Below, one piece after another: positions 30,205 through 38,754 of a stretch of DNA of 64,000 nucleotides. Position 1 is the first letter of the stretch; each line of letters begins with the position of its first letter. Position numbers and translations under genes: made by a program. Below the pieces are notes generated by a model. That model saw only the letters and a list, made by a program, of their open reading frames with translations. It was not told where the DNA came from and did no database searches. Origin of the DNA: an uncultured Acetatifactor sp. (GTDB taxonomy: Bacteria > Bacillota > Clostridia > Lachnospirales > Lachnospiraceae); NCBI GenBank assembly GCA_947631615.1, contig CANRLX010000004.1:23658-87657 (forward strand), read 5' to 3'.

Positions 30205-31971
30205 CTATAGCGCCAGCATCCTGCCCAGGCAGGTGCCGATCAGCCCCAACAGCTCAATATCGTTGTCCGCCCACTTGCGGTTCCGGTTAAACACATCAAA
30301 GCTGACCAGCGCATAGGGGCGGCCGTCCTTCTTGGCAAGGCATTGGATCATGGAGCCGATCTCCTGCTCCGTCGCGATCCGGTAAGCCTCCTCGTGAACC
30401 GCCTTCAGCTTCTCCTTCGTGGTGATCACAAACACTCCCTGGTTCTCAAACAGCTTGATATATTCTTCATCCTCGAGGATGTGCTCCGTATCCTTCATCC
30501 CGCACACATAGCTACCGTTTCGGCACACCAGCTCTCTGCCATAATCGGCATAGATGGTCAGTCCGTCCAGGTCGAAAAGGTCGCGGATGCTCTTCTGCAC
30601 CTGCGGATCCTCCGTCACATACCGGACGCCCTTCAGATACAGGGTGCTCATCAGCTCGATCAGCTTGTCGCGGCGCTTTTCCCTGGACATAGCATACGCC
30701 ACCGTCTGCGTTTTCATGCTGTCCGTGGTGTATTCCCCGTGCAGCTTTTCCTCGTAGATAATATGACGGTTCTTCCCCTTTTCCTTGGCGATATAGAGCG
30801 CCTTGTCCGCCTTGCCAAACAGCTCCTCAAAATTCGTCCCGTCCACAGGATACTGGCTGACGCCGATGGAAGTGGTCAGGCGGAATTTCGGGTCAAACGC
30901 CACCAAAAGCTGCTTGGCGATGGTCTTTAGGAGCGTTTTTAAATCCTCTCTGCTCCCCACCTTCTCCAGAAAGACGAAAAATTCATCCCCGCCAAAGCGT
31001 CCCACGATCCCTCTCTGTCCAACCGTATCCTGAAGCGTCTCCGCCACCTTCCGGATCACCTGATCCCCGAAAAGATGGCCAAACGTGTCATTGATATTCT
31101 TGAAATCGTCGATATCCATGACGATGACCCACGCGGTCCTGCCTGCTGCCTCCGCCAGCTTCTCGATGGTATACTCGGACGCCGCCTTCTTGTTCAGAAG
31201 CCCCGACCCCGCATCCCTGGCCGCTTCCGTCAGATAGTACGCCTCCCGAATACTGATCTGGTCCGGCATGAAGACGCCGCCCACCATATTCTTGTTTTTA
31301 TGGTAAATGCCGCCCTTCACGCTGCACCTGCCCTGTTTTCCGTCCAAAATGCCCTCAAATTCCATGTCGAAAAACTGGCTGCCGCCCTTCAAATGGCCGC
31401 AAAAGGTATTCATCTGATCGATCAGCCTATCCTGAGGATCCCGCCCTCCCGTGTACTCCTCCACAAAGGCATCCAGGTCCGAATCCACAAGCTTGATCGA
31501 TTTCTCATTGACATACTTGTAGATCAACAGGTGATTGCCCGCCATATCGTACTCAAAGTAATAGGTGTTTTCCAGAGTCATAAAATAGCGGTACTTTGCC
31601 ACATTCTCTTCCAGCCGGTCCTTGCGTTCCTCCAGATCCAGGATGTCCAGAATCGTCACCTCATAGATCGGTTCGCCGTTCTCCGTGCGGTCGCTTCGCT
31701 CCACGCGCAGATAGATATTGCGGAAGCCGTCCTTGTGGTTGGTGATCCTCGTGACCACCTCCACCGGCTCCGTCAGATTCTCTATCGCCTCCTTCAGGAT
31801 CTCAGCGTCCTCCGGATCGATCAGATCCGTGATGGGAAGATAGGAATTGCTGCCCACATACCGATAGTACCACTCAGAGGCATAGACGGCGACAAAATCC
31901 TTTCGCACAAAGACCTGGCAGCACATATACAAACCCTTTTCCCGCACTTCACCTGTTCTCAGAATCCTCAT
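30205..31971 (-). CDS. PAS-GGDEF-GAF diguanylate cyclase
   Basis: This 588-residue protein makes cyclic di-GMP. It has an N-terminal PAS-like sensor (about 20-110), a second PAS-like stretch (about 115-255), a GGDEF domain (about 260-410) with intact GRFGGDEF and WVIVMDIDDFKNINDTFGHL, and a C-terminal GAF-like domain (about 430-588). There is no membrane segment, so it senses something in the cytoplasm. The usual inhibitory I-site RxxD five residues before GGDEF is absent (GQRG instead). The ATG at 31971 follows AAAGGAAG. It is a monocistronic unit between convergent and same-strand neighbours. Confidence 0.9.
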   Translation of the reverse strand: MRILRTGEVREKGLYMCCQVFVRKDFVAVYASEWYYRYVGSNSYLPITDLIDPEDAEILKEAIENLTEPVEVVTRITNHKDGFRNIYLRVERSDRTENGEPIYEVTILDILDLEERKDRLEENVAKYRYFMTLENTYYFEYDMAGNHLLIYKYVNEKSIKLVDSDLDAFVEEYTGGRDPQDRLIDQMNTFCGHLKGGSQFFDMEFEGILDGKQGRCSVKGGIYHKNKNMVGGVFMPDQISIREAYYLTEAARDAGSGLLNKKAASEYTIEKLAEAAGRTAWVIVMDIDDFKNINDTFGHLFGDQVIRKVAETLQDTVGQRGIVGRFGGDEFFVFLEKVGSREDLKTLLKTIAKQLLVAFDPKFRLTTSIGVSQYPVDGTNFEELFGKADKALYIAKEKGKNRHIIYEEKLHGEYTTDSMKTQTVAYAMSREKRRDKLIELMSTLYLKGVRYVTEDPQVQKSIRDLFDLDGLTIYADYGRELVCRNGSYVCGMKDTEHILEDEEYIKLFENQGVFVITTKEKLKAVHEEAYRIATEQEIGSMIQCLAKKDGRPYALVSFDVFNRNRKWADNDIELLGLIGTCLGRMLAL

Positions 31972-32015
31972 AAGCTTCTTCCTTTTCTCTTATTATCTTG
32001 TTCGGATCACCCTTG

Positions 32016-33200
32016 TCAATAAAAGACGTGACCGCCAATATTGATCCCTGTCAGCCCCTCGATCGGGGTTCGGAAAAACACGCACTGTCCCACGTTGGTG
32101 TAACCGGTCATAGCCTCATCCGCCGCCTGATAGCACTCTGCGGTAGCCTTGTCGGACGCAAGAGCCAGCTCCAGCCTGCCGCTCGCCACCGGAGAGAACT
32201 GTTTGTTCTGGTAGACCACGCCCACCACCGTGTCCGGAAATACGGAGCTCAGCACCCGATTGACCACCACGCTGCCCACGGCCACCTTGCCGTCGTACGG
32301 TTCGGCTCCCGCCTCGCAGTAGATCAGATTCGCCAGAAGCTTCCGGTCCCCCTCCGCAAAGCTCACCTCGGAGATGTCCCTCCATTCGGAATTTGCCGCC
32401 GTGCGGGACAACGCCTGCTCCTCCGCCAGCTTTTTCCGCAGGACGGTCAAGTCCTCCTCCGCCTTGCGGATCTGCGCCTCGTATTCCAGCGCTCTCTTTT
32501 CCGCATCGGAGATTTCGGAAGCGTACTGCGCAATGGAATTGGAGGTCTGATTGATCATTCCGTTCACACGGCTCTGCTCCTCCCTGGTATCCTCTTCCAG
32601 TCGTCCCAGCTCCTCGCGGTCCGCCTGCAGACGCGCTTCATGCTCCTCGATCATCTGACGGTTTTCCATATACTCATCCAGCATACGCTGCTCATATGCG
32701 GCGACGTTCTGGAAATAATCCGCGGCGTTGACCATCTCCGCAAAGCTGCCCGCGTTCAAAATGGCGGAAGCGTACTCCATGTCGCCTCTCTCATAGGCGT
32801 CCCTGGCATGAAGCACCATGTTGTTATACTGCTGTTCTTCTCTGTCTCTTGCCTCTCCAAGCGCTTTCTGCGTCTCCTGGATATCCTGTTCCTTGTCTCG
32901 GATCTGCAGTTCCAGCTCCTCCAGGCGGTTGCTCACCTGGGTCAGCTGCGATTTCAGGTTCGTCAGCTGCCCCTGAAGGGTATTGCTTTCCCCGCGCAGA
33001 TTCTGCAGATTATCCCGCTCCTCGCCCAGCTGTCCCTCCAGATTTTTCTTGTCCTCTTCTCTCTCGTCGATCTCCTGCTGGGTGGTGCTGGGATTTCCGC
33101 CACCCGTAGCCTCCACGGCAAATCTGCCGTCCGCCGGAAACACCAGCCACGTCAAAAACGCTGTCAAGAGCAAAAGAGATGTCTTCCTTCGCCCCTTCAC
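32016..33200 (-). CDS. Secreted coiled-coil protein with SleB-type cell wall hydrolase domain
   Basis: This 394-residue protein has an N-terminal signal peptide (MKGRRKTSLLLLTAFLTWLV, cleavage near residue 30), a long PcsB-like coiled coil (about 40-265), and a C-terminal hydrolase_2/SleB domain starting DRKLLANLIYCEAGAEPYDG, with the conserved Glu and the ending GQCVFFRTP. SleB-like domains cut peptidoglycan in spore cortex or in division; the coiled coil suggests control by an FtsEX-like partner. It closes the sua5-rpiB-comEB group and lies 45 bases after comEB. The ATG has GAGGTGAAGG just upstream. Confidence 0.9.
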   Translation of the reverse strand: MKGRRKTSLLLLTAFLTWLVFPADGRFAVEATGGGNPSTTQQEIDEREEDKKNLEGQLGEERDNLQNLRGESNTLQGQLTNLKSQLTQVSNRLEELELQIRDKEQDIQETQKALGEARDREEQQYNNMVLHARDAYERGDMEYASAILNAGSFAEMVNAADYFQNVAAYEQRMLDEYMENRQMIEEHEARLQADREELGRLEEDTREEQSRVNGMINQTSNSIAQYASEISDAEKRALEYEAQIRKAEEDLTVLRKKLAEEQALSRTAANSEWRDISEVSFAEGDRKLLANLIYCEAGAEPYDGKVAVGSVVVNRVLSSVFPDTVVGVVYQNKQFSPVASGRLELALASDKATAECYQAADEAMTGYTNVGQCVFFRTPIEGLTGINIGGHVFY

Positions 33201-33245
33201 CTCAAAACCTCTCTTTATTTAATATATGATTTCCTTTCGCTTCCT

Positions 33246-33731
33246 CTACACCTGAATGTGGATCTGCCGACCGGTTCTGCTGTAGGGCACATATTTCACC
33301 CCGGCGGAATCAAACATGCGTTTCGCGGCACGGTTGGCAGGTGTGCCCTCGTACTTGTCACAGTCGTAGACCACGGTGCGGATCCCCGCCTGAATGATCG
33401 CCTTCGCGCACTCATTGCAGGGAAACAGGGATACGTACAGCTTGGTCCCCTCCAGCGACCCTCCCCTGTAGTTCAGGATCGCATTCAGCTCGCTGTGGGT
33501 CACGTAAGGGTACTTGGTCTCCAGCTCCTCGCCCTCCCTGTCCCACGGATAGTCCTCGTCCGAGCAGCCGCACGGCAGACCGTTATATCCCATGGAAAGT
33601 ATCTTGTTGTCGCTGCTGACGATGCAGGCTCCCACCTGTGTACTGGGGTCCTTGGAGCGCATACCCGACAGGTGCGCCACCCCCATGAAATATTCGTCCC
33701 AGCTGATGTAATCCGCTCGCTTTTTGGTCAT
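33246..33731 (-). CDS. comEB: Deoxycytidylate deaminase
   Basis: This 161-residue zinc enzyme converts dCMP to dUMP for thymidylate synthesis. The zinc ligands and catalytic Glu are in HSELNAIL (His79, Glu81) and PCNECAKAI (Cys105, Cys108). The N-terminus TKKRADYISWDEYFMGVAHL and DPSTQVGACIV are typical of ComEB/dCMP deaminases. It starts 42 bases after rpiB, a gene order conserved in many Firmicutes. The insertion CGCSDEDYPWDREGEELETK is the usual clostridial one and may bind a second metal. Confidence 0.95.
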   Translation of the reverse strand: MTKKRADYISWDEYFMGVAHLSGMRSKDPSTQVGACIVSSDNKILSMGYNGLPCGCSDEDYPWDREGEELETKYPYVTHSELNAILNYRGGSLEGTKLYVSLFPCNECAKAIIQAGIRTVVYDCDKYEGTPANRAAKRMFDSAGVKYVPYSRTGRQIHIQV

Positions 33732-33773
33732 TTGCTCCCATTCTCCTCCGTGTACCGCGCCCCGGTCACTCGC

Positions 33774-34202
33774 TTATTCGATCATGTCCACCCGTCTGCA
33801 GTGGCGCCCCTCGCCGGAGAAAGGCACGCTCAGAAACGTGTCCACGATCTCTTTCGCCAGATTCTCTCCCACGATTCCCGCGCCCAGCGACAGCACATTG
33901 GCATTGTTGTGGAGCCTCGTCATCTTAGCGGAATAGGGATCCGCGCACAGCGCGCAGCGCACCCCCTTCACCTTGTTCGCCACCATGCTCATGCCGATGC
34001 CGGTGGTGCAGATCACGATCCCTCTCTCGCACTCGCCGGACGCCACCGCCTTCGCCACCGCCTGTCCAAACACCGGATAGTCACAGCTCTCCCTGCTGTG
34101 GCACCCCATATCCTTCACCGAAAATCCGTTCTGCTCCAGATGGGCAATCAGCTTTTCCTTCAACTCATATCCGCCATGGTCGCTTCCAATCGCTATCATC
34201 AT
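33774..34202 (-). CDS. rpiB: Ribose-5-phosphate isomerase B
   Basis: This 142-residue sugar isomerase interconverts ribose-5-phosphate and ribulose-5-phosphate in the pentose phosphate pathway; some relatives act on allose-6-phosphate or galactose-6-phosphate. Motifs IGSDHGGYELKEKL and CTTGIGMSMVANK with catalytic Cys65 are present, together with RLHNNANVLSLGAG. Length is normal. GGAGGAAAG lies immediately upstream. The gap to sua5 holds a 15-bp tandem repeat. Its product feeds prs, present elsewhere in this window. Confidence 0.95.
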   Translation of the reverse strand: MMIAIGSDHGGYELKEKLIAHLEQNGFSVKDMGCHSRESCDYPVFGQAVAKAVASGECERGIVICTTGIGMSMVANKVKGVRCALCADPYSAKMTRLHNNANVLSLGAGIVGENLAKEIVDTFLSVPFSGEGRHCRRVDMIE

Positions 34203-34213
34203 CTTTCCTCCGC

Positions 34214-34273
34214 TTACCGCAACTATCCTTACCGCAGCTATCCTTACTGTAATTATCCCTACTGTAACTATCG
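34214..34273. repeat. 15-bp tandem repeat, four copies
   Basis: Units start at 34214, 34229, 34244 and 34259, of the form TTACYGYARYTATCC, each with one to four changes. A fifth, more degraded unit may run into the end of sua5. They lie in the 75-base gap between sua5 and rpiB. Confidence 0.85.
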
Positions 34274-34277
34274 TTTC

Positions 34278-35360
34278 CTAACTTATCGTTTCCTGGAGCG
34301 TCACCACTCTGTGCCCCGCCGCCTTTAACAGCCGGTTCATGATGGCCTGCCCAAAGCCTTCTCTTGCAAAGCTCTCCGAGTAGATCCTGGTGACTCCCTC
34401 ATTGTCAAATTCGCGCAGCACCGCGTACAGGCAGTGCGCGATGCTCTCCTCGTCCGTCCGGCTCCCCACGCTCTTGACCACATCCGCGCGGTAGGAACAA
34501 AGCCGTTCCTCGGTGCCGATGACGCCGACCTTTTCCCCCGCCCTTTGATCCGCCGACACCTGGCCGTTGATATAGGCAGCCACCGCCTCCGGCTCTCCCT
34601 CCACCAGTGTCAGGATCCCCTTGGGGGCATAGTGGCGGTATTTCATGCCGGGAGCCTTGGGAGCCTGTCCGCTGTCATTCGTCATAATTGTGACATCCGT
34701 GTCGATTTCCTGCCCGAGGGCATCGGAAAGCATCTCCACGGTGATATACCCCGGGCGAAGTACCTTAGGCGGCGAAACGGTCAGATCTACGATCGTGGAC
34801 TCCAGCCCGATCTCTCCCTCCCCGCCGTCTATGATGGCGTCGATCCGCCCCATCATATCCTCCGCCACGTATTTGGCCGCGGTGGGACTGGGCTTTCCGG
34901 AGAGATTTGCGCTGGGCGCCGCCACGTAGCCGCCGCTGCAGGCGATCAGTCTGCGGGCCACCGGATCGGAGGGCATACGGACCGCCACGGTGTCCAGACC
35001 TCCGGTGGTCTCATAAGGCACCTCCTCCGTTTTTTGGAGGATCATCGTCAGCGGCCCCGGCCAAAAGCTTTCCGCCAGGCGAAACGCCTCCCGGGGAATG
35101 TTCCGCGCGATCCGCTCCATATCTTCCAGCCTGCAGATATGGACGATCAGAGGATTGTCGGAGGGGCGTCCCTTGGCGGCATAAATCCTGCGCGCCGATT
35201 CCGGATTCAGGGCGTCTCCCCCCAGCCCATACACGGTCTCCGTGGGGAACGCCACCAGACCGCCCTTTTGGATAATCTCCCCCGCCTCCTGCAGAGCCTT
35301 TTCCTCCGCGTCAGACAGGTCGTCCACATCCTTCTCTACTTTGATCCATCTCGTATCCAT
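34278..35360 (-). CDS. sua5: Threonylcarbamoyl-AMP synthase (Sua5/YwlC type)
   Basis: This 360-residue enzyme makes threonylcarbamoyl-AMP for the t6A modification of ANN-decoding tRNAs. The TsaC-like domain (about 15-205) has GLVAFPTETVYGLGGDA, the KGRPSDNPLIVHI nucleotide site and APSANLSGKPSPT. The C-terminal Sua5 domain begins near residue 235 (APGMKYRHYAPKG) and ends near 350. This two-domain form is normal for Firmicutes. It leads a run with rpiB, comEB and the SleB-like gene. The upstream gap of 137 bases to cwlD has weak promoter-like TATACT elements. Confidence 0.95.
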   Translation of the reverse strand: MDTRWIKVEKDVDDLSDAEEKALQEAGEIIQKGGLVAFPTETVYGLGGDALNPESARRIYAAKGRPSDNPLIVHICRLEDMERIARNIPREAFRLAESFWPGPLTMILQKTEEVPYETTGGLDTVAVRMPSDPVARRLIACSGGYVAAPSANLSGKPSPTAAKYVAEDMMGRIDAIIDGGEGEIGLESTIVDLTVSPPKVLRPGYITVEMLSDALGQEIDTDVTIMTNDSGQAPKAPGMKYRHYAPKGILTLVEGEPEAVAAYINGQVSADQRAGEKVGVIGTEERLCSYRADVVKSVGSRTDEESIAHCLYAVLREFDNEGVTRIYSESFAREGFGQAIMNRLLKAAGHRVVTLQETIS

Positions 35361-35497
35361 GAGAGCACACTTCCCAAGATTTTATAATCATGTATAGTAT
35401 AACACAGCCGGAGCCAAAAGGAAAGAGGCAGAAAAAACCTTGCGGCCCACCGGACCGGATCGTTTCTGCCCCTCTTCCCCAAAAAAGCATACCGCCG

Positions 35498-36202
35498 CTA
35501 TGTCTCCGTGTTTAAATATTGCAGGATTCCGATGGCAACGGCCCATGCGACTTCCTTCTGGTAATCGTCCGACACAAGCTTCTCCGCCTCCTCCCGATTG
35601 GAAAGGAAACCACATTCCACAATGACAATCGGCACCGCCGTCTTTTTCAGCAGATAATAGCTGTCATTCGCCTTGACCTGACGCTTGTTCTCGGGATCCG
35701 TCGTCTCGACCAGCCGCGTCTGTATGTACTCCGCCAGCCTCTGCCCCTCCCTGCTGCCGTCATAGTAAAAGACCTGCGCCCCGTGCACATACTCCTCCGG
35801 ATAGCTGTTCTGATGAATACTCACCGTCACCAGGGGATTGGCCTCGTCGATCAGCGCAATGCGCTGTTTCATGTCCTGCACCTTCTTGTTCGGCGCGTCG
35901 GCATCGTACAACCCCTCGTCCGATTCCCGGGTCATGACCACCTTGATATCGTTGGCCTCCAGATACTGCTTCACCAGCAGAGCGATCCGCAGATTGAGAT
36001 CCTTTTCCAGCGCATTGTTAATGCCCACCTTCCCGGGATCGTTTCCGCCGTGCCCCGCATCGATCACCACGCACCGCTCACCGTTTTCGGCGATCCCCGC
36101 TCCCGCCGCGCTCTGCGCCGCCTCCCGCCCCACCACGAACATGGAGACAAGAAGCAGACATCCCATGACCAGGGAGAACACCTTATTCTGAAACTCCGTC
36201 AT
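35498..36202 (-). CDS. cwlD: N-acetylmuramoyl-L-alanine amidase, CwlD-like
   Basis: This 234-residue amidase_3 enzyme has an N-terminal membrane anchor or signal (residues about 8-28) and zinc ligands His51 (VVIDAGHGG) and Glu66 (NNALEKDLN), then VSIHQNSYPE and VECGFLSNREEA with the catalytic Glu. CwlD starts muramic-lactam formation in spore cortex, which marks the organism as a likely spore former; a vegetative amidase role is possible. GGGAAG precedes the ATG. It follows the GH18 gene in the same direction by 68 bases. Confidence 0.9.
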   Translation of the reverse strand: MTEFQNKVFSLVMGCLLLVSMFVVGREAAQSAAGAGIAENGERCVVIDAGHGGNDPGKVGINNALEKDLNLRIALLVKQYLEANDIKVVMTRESDEGLYDADAPNKKVQDMKQRIALIDEANPLVTVSIHQNSYPEEYVHGAQVFYYDGSREGQRLAEYIQTRLVETTDPENKRQVKANDSYYLLKKTAVPIVIVECGFLSNREEAEKLVSDDYQKEVAWAVAIGILQYLNTET

Positions 36203-36270
36203 AGTACTTCCCGTTTTGTTTTTGTACTATATATATGCCCTCACTGTCGGGCGAAAGAACCGCCGGATCT

Positions 36271-37959
36271 CTATAAGCTCACATACACCTTGAGGAGATC
36301 CCAGATCGCGGAATTGCCGAAGCCAAGCCTCCACACGGCGACTCCTCCCAGCTCCTTCGCCTCCATCACATTCAGCTTCGCGCTGATGGACTGGGCATCT
36401 TCCACCCAAACCTGGCAAAGGGTGCTCCCCTCCTGCCACTCCGCGTAATTTTGTCCGGTGGTCTCATCCCACACCGGCGCCACTCCTCTGCGGCTCAGAT
36501 AATCCGCAGTCTGGTTCAAAAACAGGGTCTCATCCGTGACCTGATCCCCCTCCGTCCGCCAAATGCGCGTGTAGAACGGAAGCGCATTGACCACCTTTTG
36601 GGAGGGCACCTCCTCCAGCGTCCGGTCCAGGCCGTTGGAGACATAGCTCAGGCTCGCCACGCTTCCCGCTTCGCCGCATCCGTGCCAGTGCTCGTCGTAG
36701 CCCATGATGATCACGTAGTCCGCGATCTGGCCCTGAATGTCCAGCCTGTAATAATCGTTAAAATCGAAGGGGACATAGTTGTCCACGGAAAGCACCAGGC
36801 CCTTTTGCCTGCAGGCCACGGACAGCTCGCGCAAAAACTGTACATAGTGGATGCCGCATTTGGAATCCAGCGATTCAAAGTCCACATTGATGCCGTCCAG
36901 CCCCAGCCTTCCCGCCTCTTCGGCCAGGCTGTCCACCAGGCGCTGCCTCTTTGCCGTAGAGGACAGAACCGCCAGCTCGTCCACCTCTACGCCGGAATTA
37001 AAGTTGTCCACCACGCCCCACACCTGCAGTCCCATCCCGTGGGCTTGGGCAACGTAATCGGAGCTTCCGAAGCTCCTGTAGCCTCCCTCATTGTCGTTCA
37101 GGGCAAACCAGGTGGGCGCGATCACGTTCATCCCATGGGCATTTGCCGTCACCTCGCCCAGGCTCTCGTTGCCCCCCAGACTGTAGACAGCGTGGAAGCC
37201 AAGGCTCACCTTCCCGTCCATCGCCACTGAGGTATACTCCGGCGCTTCATAGAAATCCACCGCCGTCTCCGCCTCCGTATGCACATTCGCGAGCCGCTTA
37301 TTCTCCACGTACCCAATGACGGAGTCCGAGGTCTTTACCTTGCTCCAGGTCTCCATCTCCTCCAGGATCTCCACGGGGTCTCCCGCCGCCAGCTCACACA
37401 AAATCGGGCTCTTGATGCCTCCCAGCGTCCTCAAAGCCGTCGCCTTCTTGATCTCCGCCGTCTGGTGTTCCCCCCACTGGGTGTACACCTGGACATGACG
37501 GTCGAACACCTCATAGGAATAATTGGTGAAAAGCTGCACATAGTCGGCCGCCACATACACCTTGTCGTTCTCACAAAAGGCGATGGTGCAGCCCATATCC
37601 TCCGCTCCCGAGGCGCCGGTATACACGCTCTCCCCCAGATTTACCCGGGTGGTGCCCACCGCGTCGGTGTACAAAAGCAGATTTTCCTCCGGATCCACAT
37701 AGAAGATCTCATTCATATATTTGTGGATGGTGTCCAGATCAAAATAGCACACCTGGTCCCTGATGAGCGCCTTCTCCTCCACCATCTCATTCTGCAGGAT
37801 AATGGCGCTCTCCTCTCCGGACACCTGATAAAATTCATTCCAGTCCGCCAGCTCCTTGCTGTAGGAGTATTTATGATAGAGCGGCCTGCCCACCGCGATC
37901 CCCCCAATGACCAGGATCAGCACAAGCGCTACCGCTATTGTTATCAGTCTCTTTTTCAT
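36271..37959 (-). CDS. Membrane-anchored GH18 glycosidase with SH3-like domain
   Basis: This 562-residue protein has an N-terminal transmembrane anchor (about residues 4-24), a copper-amine-oxidase-like/N-terminal module, an SH3-like segment near 175-220 (DPVEILEEMETWSKVKTSDS), and a GH18 catalytic barrel (about 245-560) with LDGINVDFESL holding the catalytic Glu, and YDEHWHGCG further on. Such YaaH/YdhD-like enzymes act on N-acetylglucosamine polymers in spore or cell-wall peptidoglycan. I chose the ATG at 37959 after GAGAGGA. Its neighbour cwlD has a related target. A promoter and a 22-bp palindrome lie upstream. Confidence 0.88.
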   Translation of the reverse strand: MKKRLITIAVALVLILVIGGIAVGRPLYHKYSYSKELADWNEFYQVSGEESAIILQNEMVEEKALIRDQVCYFDLDTIHKYMNEIFYVDPEENLLLYTDAVGTTRVNLGESVYTGASGAEDMGCTIAFCENDKVYVAADYVQLFTNYSYEVFDRHVQVYTQWGEHQTAEIKKATALRTLGGIKSPILCELAAGDPVEILEEMETWSKVKTSDSVIGYVENKRLANVHTEAETAVDFYEAPEYTSVAMDGKVSLGFHAVYSLGGNESLGEVTANAHGMNVIAPTWFALNDNEGGYRSFGSSDYVAQAHGMGLQVWGVVDNFNSGVEVDELAVLSSTAKRQRLVDSLAEEAGRLGLDGINVDFESLDSKCGIHYVQFLRELSVACRQKGLVLSVDNYVPFDFNDYYRLDIQGQIADYVIIMGYDEHWHGCGEAGSVASLSYVSNGLDRTLEEVPSQKVVNALPFYTRIWRTEGDQVTDETLFLNQTADYLSRRGVAPVWDETTGQNYAEWQEGSTLCQVWVEDAQSISAKLNVMEAKELGGVAVWRLGFGNSAIWDLLKVYVSL

Positions 37960-38009
37960 ATCGGATATCCTCTCATTCTCTCCCAAAAATCGTTTCAGGG
38001 TCTGGCGCT

Positions 38010-38031
38010 TCGGGGCGCATATGCGCCCCGA
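38010..38031. repeat. 22-bp perfect palindrome in the GH18 leader
   Basis: The 22 bases from 38010 to 38031 equal their own reverse complement, centred on CATATG between GGGGCG and CGCCCC. Flanking GGTCT and AGACC extend the symmetry. It lies about 50 bases before the GH18 start, between the promoter and the ribosome site. Confidence 0.8.
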
Positions 38032-38061
38032 GACCGCCGTCCCTTTGCACCGGACAGTTTT

Positions 38062-38090
38062 ATTCTAACACACCGGTGCTTTTCCGTCAT
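38062..38090 (-). promoter_or_regulatory. Likely promoter of the GH18 gene
   Basis: Minus strand ATGACG (38090-38085), 17 bases, TAGAAT (38067-38062). It would separate GH18 transcription from the RNA made further upstream. Confidence 0.55.
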
Positions 38091-38107
38091 TACTAAATTT
38101 TGATAAA

Positions 38108-38581
38108 ATCTCACCTTTTTCAACATGAGAGGCAACCCTGTTTCCGACATCCGGTGAGATCCCTCGTATTGACACGCTTTCCCTGCCGGGGCCTGACCAA
38201 AAACCCTGTGATATATCTCCCTGCCCCGCGTCCCAAAGATACCGGCGTGCCGTTTGCACAGAATGACTATAGATTCCTTCGGCAGTACTCGAACCCGTAA
38301 AGGATCCGTAAAAAATTACTAGCACAAAACATGTTTAAAATGAATTATAAATGTGAAAAGTATTAGTTGAATTACCAGAATCGGCACGTATCTGCCTGTA
38401 AGACATCCTCCATATAAACAGGTCAATTATCAAAGTTTCCGCATATCCTATCATAAGAGGGCTATGCGCAGACTACTCCTGTGACCAAACAAAAAGGATG
38501 AAATAGAGCGAACGCTCCTGAAAATCAACCAGAGTTAAGACTGCCGCCTCCTTCCCCGTACAGAGTACCGAAGGCATCTAT
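38108..38581 (-). ncRNA. Candidate structured noncoding RNA or long leader
   Basis: No protein-like ORF occupies 37960-38754. A near-perfect promoter at 38616-38588 starts a minus-strand RNA near 38581. Its sequence folds locally: GCCTTC pairs with GAAGG(A)GGC, GAGCG with CGCTC, and a nested set CATCC/GGATG, GGTC/GACC and CGCATA/TATGCG encloses a large internal loop. A 3' hairpin ATCTCACC/GGTGAGAT (38160-38108) ends in a short T run. I could not match it to 6S, RNase P, tmRNA, SRP or a known riboswitch. The nested stem with bubble is somewhat 6S-like, but this is unproven. The end point is uncertain. Confidence 0.5.
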
Positions 38582-38587
38582 GAGTTA

Positions 38588-38616
38588 GATTATAAGAGAT
38601 GGAAAACTATTTGGCA
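38588..38616 (-). promoter_or_regulatory. Strong sigma-A promoter for the candidate RNA
   Basis: Minus strand TTGCCA (38616-38611), 17 bases, TATAAT (38593-38588). No start codon with a ribosome site follows. Confidence 0.8.
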
Positions 38617-38676
38617 AGTACCAATTTCCATTTTTTGACAAAAAATTATAAAAAAAAGTAAAGTGGCCCGCTGTCT

Positions 38677-38705
38677 ATTGACTAAAAGCACCCGAAAGTA
38701 TAAGA
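38677..38705 (+). promoter_or_regulatory. Sigma-A promoter of mecA
   Basis: TTGACT (38677-38682), 17 bases, TAAGAT (38700-38705), 49 bases before the mecA ATG. It is divergent from the RNA promoter 60 bases away. Confidence 0.75.
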
Positions 38706-38754
38706 TACTTTTAACCAAAGGTTTTTTTCATTTTCAAGAAAGAAAGGCTGTTGT

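Noticed and set aside
31998-34328. 776-codon open frame on the plus strand across the SleB, comEB and rpiB genes
   Set aside because: It is the antisense of three well-recognised minus-strand genes in GC-rich DNA, and its translation is low in protein-like features.
38330-38590. 6S RNA
   Set aside because: There is a nested stem with a bubble, but the 5' and 3' ends do not form a clear closing stem and the apical stem is short; kept only as an unnamed RNA candidate.
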